Shown: in pieces, positions 59,584 through 64,000 of the stretch
Layout: every line of letters starts with the position of its first letter
How positions within the stretch are numbered: the stretch's first letter is position 1
Source: G965220825 sp965220825
GTDB lineage: Bacteria > Pseudomonadota > Alphaproteobacteria > UBA828
NCBI GenBank assembly: GCA_965220825.1
Contig: OZ244839.1
Location: 2,232,001-2,296,000, forward strand
Direction: 5' to 3'
Length of the DNA stretch: 64,000 nt
Translations under genes and position numbers: made by a program
The notes under the pieces: model-generated
Told to the model about the DNA's origin: nothing
The model's input: the letters and a program-made list of their open reading frames with translations, nothing else
Databases searched by the model: none

Positions 59584-62500
59584 ATGGCGCATGCCGACTT
59601 CATCCATTTGCGGGTCCGCACCCCCTATTCGCTGTGCGAGGGTGCGGTTCGGCTGGAGGAGCTGGTTGCGCTCTGCAAGGCGGAACGGATGCCGGCCGTC
59701 GCCATGGCGGACCGTGGGAACCTGTTCGGCGCCCTGGCCTTTTCGGAGGCCTGCCGCACCGCCGGCGTGCAGCCCATCGTGGGATGCGACCTGCCGGTCG
59801 GCGAGCGCCGGGTCTCTGCCCGGCCCGCCCGCGCGCCGGACTGGCTGCTGCTGCTGGCTCAGAGCGAGACGGGCTACCGCAACCTGATGGCGCTCTCCAG
59901 CGGCGCGTTCCTCGACGGGGACGGCCCGGGCCCGCCACTGGTCGCGTGGGAGGCGCTCGAAGGCAGGACGGACGGGCTCCTCGCGCTCACCGGAGGCCCG
60001 GCGGGGCCTCTCGGGCGGCTGCTGCTGGAAGGGCAGGACAAGGCGGCACACGAGATGCTCGCACGGCTCGAGGCCCTGTTTCCCGGGCGGCTTTATGTGG
60101 AGCTCATGCGCCACGGCCTCCCCGAAGAAGAGCAGATCGAGGGGCGGCTCGTCGATCTTGCCTATGAATTCGACCTCCCGCTGGTCGCCACCAACGACAC
60201 CTACTTCCCGAAGCCGGACATGTACGAGGCCCATGGCGTGCTTCTTTGCGTCGCCGACGGCAGCCACATCGAGGACGAGAACCGCCGGCGCCTCACGCCC
60301 GGGCACCATTTCCGCCCCGCCTCGGAGATGCGCTCGCTCTTCGCCGATATCCCGGAGGCCGCGGACAACACGCTGGTCATCGCCCAGCGCTGCGCGACCA
60401 TGGCGCCTACCCGGCAGCCGATCCTGCCAGCATTCGCCGCCGACGGCGACAGCGAGGCGGAGGCGCTGCGCAAGGCCGCCGAAGCGGGGCTTGCACGCCG
60501 CCTGGAAGAGCAGGTCTTGACGGCGGAGATGGACGGCGATGCCCGCGAGGCGGCCGCTGCGCCCTATCGCAGCCGGCTTTCCTACGAGCTCGGCGTCATC
60601 ATCGACATGAATTTTCCCGGCTATTTCCTGATCGTCGCCCATATCGTGAACTGGGCCAGGGAACGGGGTATCCCCGTGGGTCCGGGCCGGGGCTCCGGCG
60701 CCGGCTCGGTGGTGGCCTGGGCCCTCGCGATCACCGATCTCGATCCGCTGCGCTTCGGCCTGCTGTTCGAGCGCTTCCTCAACCCGGAGCGCGTGTCGAT
60801 GCCGGATTTCGACATCGACTTCTGCCAGGACCGGCGCGACGAGGTGATCGAGCATGTTTGCCAGCGCTACGGCGCCGACCGGGTCGCGCAGATCATCACC
60901 TTCGGAAAGCTCCAGGCCCGCGCGGTGCTGCGCGATGTGGGCCGCGTCCTCGGCATGCCCTACGGCCAGGTGGACCGCCTCTGCAAGCTGGTCCCCTACA
61001 ATCCGGCCAACCCGGTGACTCTTGCGCAAGCGGTGGACGGCGAGCCCCAGCTCCAGGCCGAGCGCGACGGCGACCCCACGGTCCGGCGCCTGATCGAGAT
61101 TTCCCTGCAGCTCGAAGGCCTCTACAGGCATGCGTCGACCCATGCCGCGGGCGTCGTCATCGGCGACCGGCCTCTTCGCGAGCTGGTCCCGCTCTATCGC
61201 GACCCGCGCTCCGACCTGCCGGCGACCCAGTTCTCCATGAAATATGTGGAGATGGCCGGCCTGGTGAAATTCGATTTCCTGGGCTTGAAGACTCTCACCG
61301 CCCTCGATCATGCGGTCTCGATGCTGCGTGCCTCGGGCGAGGAGATCGACCTCGCCGCCCTTCCTCTCGATGACGAAGCGACCTACGCCCTGCTGGGCAA
61401 GGGCGCCACCATGGGGGTCTTCCAACTGGAGAGCGCCGGCATGCGGGATGCGCTCCGCAGCCTCAAGCCCGACAGCATCGAGGATATCGTCGCCCTGGTG
61501 GCGCTCTACCGCCCGGGGCCCATGGACAACATTCCCAAATATATCGCCTGCAAGCACGGGCGCGAGGCGGTGGACTATCTGCATCCGAGCCTCACCGGCA
61601 CGCTCGAAGAGACCTTCGGAGTCATCATCTACCAGGAGCAGGTGATGGAGATCGCCCGCGTTCTCGCGGGTTATAGCCTGGCCTCCGCGGACATCCTGCG
61701 ACGCGCCATGGGCAAGAAGATCAAGGCGGAGATGGACGCCCAGCGCGAGACCTTCGTAAAAGGCGCGCTTGCCAACGGCGTCGCCCGGGCGGATGCGAGC
61801 CGCATTTTCGAGCTGGTGGCCAAGTTCGCGGGCTATGGGTTCAACAAGTCCCATGCCGCGGCCTATGGGCTGATCGCCTACCAGACCGCCTGGATGAAGG
61901 CGAACCACCCGGTGGAGTTCCTCGCCGCCGCGTTGAGCCTCGAGCTCAACAACACCGACAAGATCGCGACGTTCCGGCAGGAGTTGAAGCGTCTCGGCAT
62001 CCCGCTCCTGCCACCCGACGTGAACGCGTCGCGGGAGGTCTTCGTCGTGGAACGCACGGCCGACGGCGTCAAGGCGATCCGCTATGCGCTGGGCGCCATA
62101 AAGGGCGTGGGGCGGCACGCGATGGCGGCGGTCGTCGCGGAGCGGGATGAAAACGGCCCGTTCCAGGACGAATTCGACTTCGCGAGCCGGATCGATCCGC
62201 AACAGATCAACCGGCGCCAACTCGAGAACCTCGCGAAGGCGGGGGCCTTCGACGGGTTTTCGCCGAACCGCCGCCGCATGTTCGAGGCAACCGGGGCGCT
62301 CCTCTCCTTCGCCGGCGCGGCGCGGCGCTCCGGCGGCCAGGCCTCCCTCTTTGACGGCGCCAACGCCGACGCCGTGCCCCGGCCTCAGCTGCCCGCGCAG
62401 GAGGATTGGCCGCCTTACGAACGGCTGACGGCGGAACAGGAGGCGGTGGGCTTCTTCCTCTCCGCTCACCCGCTGGACTCCTACGGCGATGCCCTGGCGG

Positions 62501-63036
62501 CGCTCGGGGCCACGCCCTGGGCCGAGGTGGCGGAACGGGCGGCCGCCGGGACCGTGCGCTTCCGGCTTGCGGGTGTCGTTCTGTCGGTCCGGGAGCGCGG
62601 CGCCGGCGAGCGGCGATACGCCTTCATCCAGCTTTCGGATCCGAGCGGCACCTTCGAGGTCGCGGCGTTCCGCGAGACCTACGGCGCGTGGCGCGCCCTG
62701 CTCAGGCCCGGGAAGCTCGTACTGGTAACGGCGCAGGCGCGTCCCGAGGGGGAGGACGTGAAGCTCTCCGCCCAGAGCCTGGACGATCTGGAAACGCGCA
62801 TCGCGCGCGGCATGACCGGGCTGGGCGTGGTCGTGGAAGAAGGCACGGCACTCGGCCCCCTGCAGACGATTCTCGAACGCCAGGAGGAAGGCGCGGGCCG
62901 GGTCGCGCTCTTCGTCGATACGGGTGGCGGCTCCACCGTCGAGATCGAACTGCCCGGAACCCGGGCGCTCGGCCCTGTGCTGGGTGACGAGATCGGAGCG
63001 CTCGCCGGCGTCGCCGCCGTACGCCCCCTGCCCTAG
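59584..63036 (+). CDS. dnaE: DNA polymerase III alpha subunit
   Basis: A 1150-residue replicative polymerase of the DnaE1 type. An N-terminal PHP domain is followed by the palm with PDFDIDFCQDRRDEVIEHV, the first two catalytic aspartates, and the third in VKFDFLGLKTLT. The fingers contain YRHASTHAAGVVIGDRPL. Gln919 in QASLFD is the likely sliding-clamp-binding motif, close to the position in E. coli, and an OB fold follows (RFRLAGVVLSVRERGAGER). In the PHP domain the usual HLRVH reads HLRVR, so one metal ligand is lost. It lies 58 bases after the aminotransferase. rpsB follows after repeat copy G. Confidence 0.97.
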   Translation: MAHADFIHLRVRTPYSLCEGAVRLEELVALCKAERMPAVAMADRGNLFGALAFSEACRTAGVQPIVGCDLPVGERRVSARPARAPDWLLLLAQSETGYRNLMALSSGAFLDGDGPGPPLVAWEALEGRTDGLLALTGGPAGPLGRLLLEGQDKAAHEMLARLEALFPGRLYVELMRHGLPEEEQIEGRLVDLAYEFDLPLVATNDTYFPKPDMYEAHGVLLCVADGSHIEDENRRRLTPGHHFRPASEMRSLFADIPEAADNTLVIAQRCATMAPTRQPILPAFAADGDSEAEALRKAAEAGLARRLEEQVLTAEMDGDAREAAAAPYRSRLSYELGVIIDMNFPGYFLIVAHIVNWARERGIPVGPGRGSGAGSVVAWALAITDLDPLRFGLLFERFLNPERVSMPDFDIDFCQDRRDEVIEHVCQRYGADRVAQIITFGKLQARAVLRDVGRVLGMPYGQVDRLCKLVPYNPANPVTLAQAVDGEPQLQAERDGDPTVRRLIEISLQLEGLYRHASTHAAGVVIGDRPLRELVPLYRDPRSDLPATQFSMKYVEMAGLVKFDFLGLKTLTALDHAVSMLRASGEEIDLAALPLDDEATYALLGKGATMGVFQLESAGMRDALRSLKPDSIEDIVALVALYRPGPMDNIPKYIACKHGREAVDYLHPSLTGTLEETFGVIIYQEQVMEIARVLAGYSLASADILRRAMGKKIKAEMDAQRETFVKGALANGVARADASRIFELVAKFAGYGFNKSHAAAYGLIAYQTAWMKANHPVEFLAAALSLELNNTDKIATFRQELKRLGIPLLPPDVNASREVFVVERTADGVKAIRYALGAIKGVGRHAMAAVVAERDENGPFQDEFDFASRIDPQQINRRQLENLAKAGAFDGFSPNRRRMFEATGALLSFAGAARRSGGQASLFDGANADAVPRPQLPAQEDWPPYERLTAEQEAVGFFLSAHPLDSYGDALAALGATPWAEVAERAAAGTVRFRLAGVVLSVRERGAGERRYAFIQLSDPSGTFEVAAFRETYGAWRALLRPGKLVLVTAQARPEGEDVKLSAQSLDDLETRIARGMTGLGVVVEEGTALGPLQTILERQEEGAGRVALFVDTGGGSTVEIELPGTRALGPVLGDEIGALAGVAAVRPLP

Positions 63037-63116
63037 CGCCCACCCCGCGCTTGCCGCGGGCCGGGGACGTGATGCCCTGCCCCAACGACGCGACGGGCCG
63101 AGCCTGCCGGCAAACC

Positions 63117-63387
63117 TGTGCAAGTTCAGACAGGTATGAGACGCGGCTCTTGAAACGGGTTTGGGGGTCTCCAAAGCGGTCGGTGGACAGATCAACAGCT
63201 TCGGAGACCCCATAAAGGTTTGGTGCGCGGGTCTCCAGGCCCGCATGTTTTTGTTTTCGAGAAGAAGAAAAATGCGGGCCTGGAGACCCGCGCACCGAAA
63301 AAAGGGGCAGCTCGTCGGGGCGACGCGCGACCGCCCATAACGCCGACCTAAGAAACCCCGGCGTCACAAACGTCCTGAACGAGGACA
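63117..63387 (+). mobile_element. Hairpin-bearing IS remnant, copy G
   Basis: Starts TGTGCAAGTTCAGACAGG as copy B does, carries the 5-prime module, the hairpin at 63222-63296, a spacer shared with copies D and E, and the same right end as A and E (GTCCTGAACGAGGAC). Most of the integrase tail is deleted. Outside the ends AAACC (63112-63116) and AAGCC (63388-63392) match in four of five bases, a possible decayed target duplication. It occupies much of the dnaE-rpsB gap. Confidence 0.72.
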
Positions 63388-63540
63388 AAGCCTTGCGCAG
63401 AGGTGCCGTGCGCGCTATGCCTTCGCCATCTGCCGATGGTGGAAATTCACACGCGGACTGGCGGCGCCACGCGCACCGCTCCGGTCGCCGGCATTGCCGG
63501 GTGAGCGTCCGCGGACGAGAAACCGGAGAAAGGAAGCTTT

Positions 63541-64000
63541 ATGGCTTTGCCTGACTTCACCATGCGCCAGCTGCTGGAGGCCGGCGTTCATTTCGGCCAC
63601 CAGACCAAGCGGTGGAATCCGAAAATGCGCCCCTATCTCTTCGGGGTTCGCAACGGCGTGCATGTCATCGACCTGGAGCAGACGGTCCCGCTCCTGCATC
63701 AGGCGCTCGTCGCGCTCCGCGACGTCGCGGCGCGGGGCGGGCGTGTGCTCTTCGTCGGCACCAAGCGCCAGGCATCGCGGCCCATTGCCGAGGCCGCGCA
63801 GCGTTCGGGCCAGTATTATGTCAACCACCGCTGGCTTGGCGGCATGCTGACCAACTGGAAGGCGATCTCGGGCTCGATCAAGACCTTGACCGATCTCGAG
63901 ACCACCCTCGCCTCCCCCGATGCGGGGCTCACCAAGAAGGAAATGCTGCGGCTGGTGCGCCGGCGCGACAAGCTCGACATGGCGCTCGGCGGCATCCGCG
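63541..64000 (+). CDS. rpsB: Ribosomal protein S2, truncated by the window edge
   Basis: First 153 residues of the small-subunit protein S2. The start ALPDFTMRQLLEAGVHFGHQ and the signatures RWNPKMRPYLFG, VLFVGTKRQA and YYVNHRWLGGMLTNW are diagnostic. AAAGGAAG precedes the ATG at 63541. In most bacteria rpsB is followed by tsf. Upstream 63388-63540 should hold its promoter and leader, which contains a small CCATC/GATGG hairpin near 63430. Regulation by S2 itself is known in other bacteria but cannot be read here. Confidence 0.97.
   Translation, partial: MALPDFTMRQLLEAGVHFGHQTKRWNPKMRPYLFGVRNGVHVIDLEQTVPLLHQALVALRDVAARGGRVLFVGTKRQASRPIAEAAQRSGQYYVNHRWLGGMLTNWKAISGSIKTLTDLETTLASPDAGLTKKEMLRLVRRRDKLDMALGGIR

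Noticed and set aside
59446..63246. A 1266-codon minus-strand open frame across dnaE
   Set aside because: Antisense shadow of dnaE with charged, motif-free composition. It also runs into repeat copy G.
12324..63296. Hairpin repeats as ordinary Rho-independent terminators or CRISPR units
   Set aside because: Arms are too long, several lie in divergent promoter regions, and spacing is not regular; there are no spacers and no cas genes. Terminator function may apply to copies C and D only.

Overview
The window is high-GC and gene-dense. Several genes point to an alphaproteobacterium: an NDUFA12-type complex I accessory subunit, the fdxA-carD pair, a UbiK/BMFP protein, a SUV3-like helicase followed by an S4 protein, a split glycine decarboxylase (gcvPA/gcvPB) and dnaE upstream of rpsB. 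A trimethylamine-dehydrogenase-like enzyme, an old-yellow-enzyme paralogue, hydantoinase A/B and a sugar-acid dehydratase with an SMP-30 lactonase suggest a heterotroph living on methylamines, sugar acids and cyclic amides. A marine or host-associated life is likely but is inference only.

Layout. 1-6.8 kb: a truncated WlbA-type UDP-sugar oxidase, a winged-helix regulator of the exopolysaccharide-associated type, a translationally coupled HDAC-like deacylase and zinc dehydrogenase, arsC, and an MscS channel whose start overlaps that of arsC. 6.5-17.2 kb: catabolic genes (LarA-like racemase, two OYE/TMADH-family flavoproteins, an IlvD/Edd dehydratase, an SMP-30 lactonase, a PRISE-type reductase). 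17.3-18 kb: tRNA-Gln and NDUFA12. 18-27 kb: two adjacent giant autotransporters with nearly the same C-terminal barrel but unrelated passengers (seven Calx-beta-like repeats in one, eight fibronectin-III-like repeats in the other). 27.6-32.5 kb: gcvPA-gcvPB, an ATP-NAD kinase-like gene, tRNA-His and an RfaH/NusG paralogue. 32.5-43.8 kb: hyuB/hyuA, a small cupin protein, OsmC, UbiK, YbjN-proC, queG, a DUF1223 protein and htpG. 43.8-50.7 kb: SUV3-like helicase, S4 protein, TerB, fdxA, an IS256-type element, carD and a degenerate metallophosphoesterase. 50.7-54.9 kb: an M48 protease/thermonuclease operon split by a 2.36-kb insertion. 55-64 kb: tRNA-Arg, an S24 repressor-like protein, recQ, an RDD protein, a class IV aminotransferase, dnaE and the start of rpsB.

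Two things stand out. First, a compact two-gene cassette (a ParB-like protein and a predicted nuclease-like protein, ATGA-overlapped) sits between the thermonuclease and M48 genes. It is bounded by a perfect 68-bp duplication of the ancestral gene junction, which leaves both host genes intact. No integrase, transposase or recombinase is visible inside it. This is the best candidate for an undescribed, probably defence-like, mobile system. Second, a family of intergenic repeats, at least seven in 64 kb, carries a long near-perfect hairpin. Several copies also carry the wreck of an IS481/IS3-type integrase gene between terminal inverted repeats. At least one copy has the hairpin core flipped relative to its flanks. 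They look like a non-autonomous, MITE-like element.

All functional calls come from reading translations and motifs by eye. No database search was possible.
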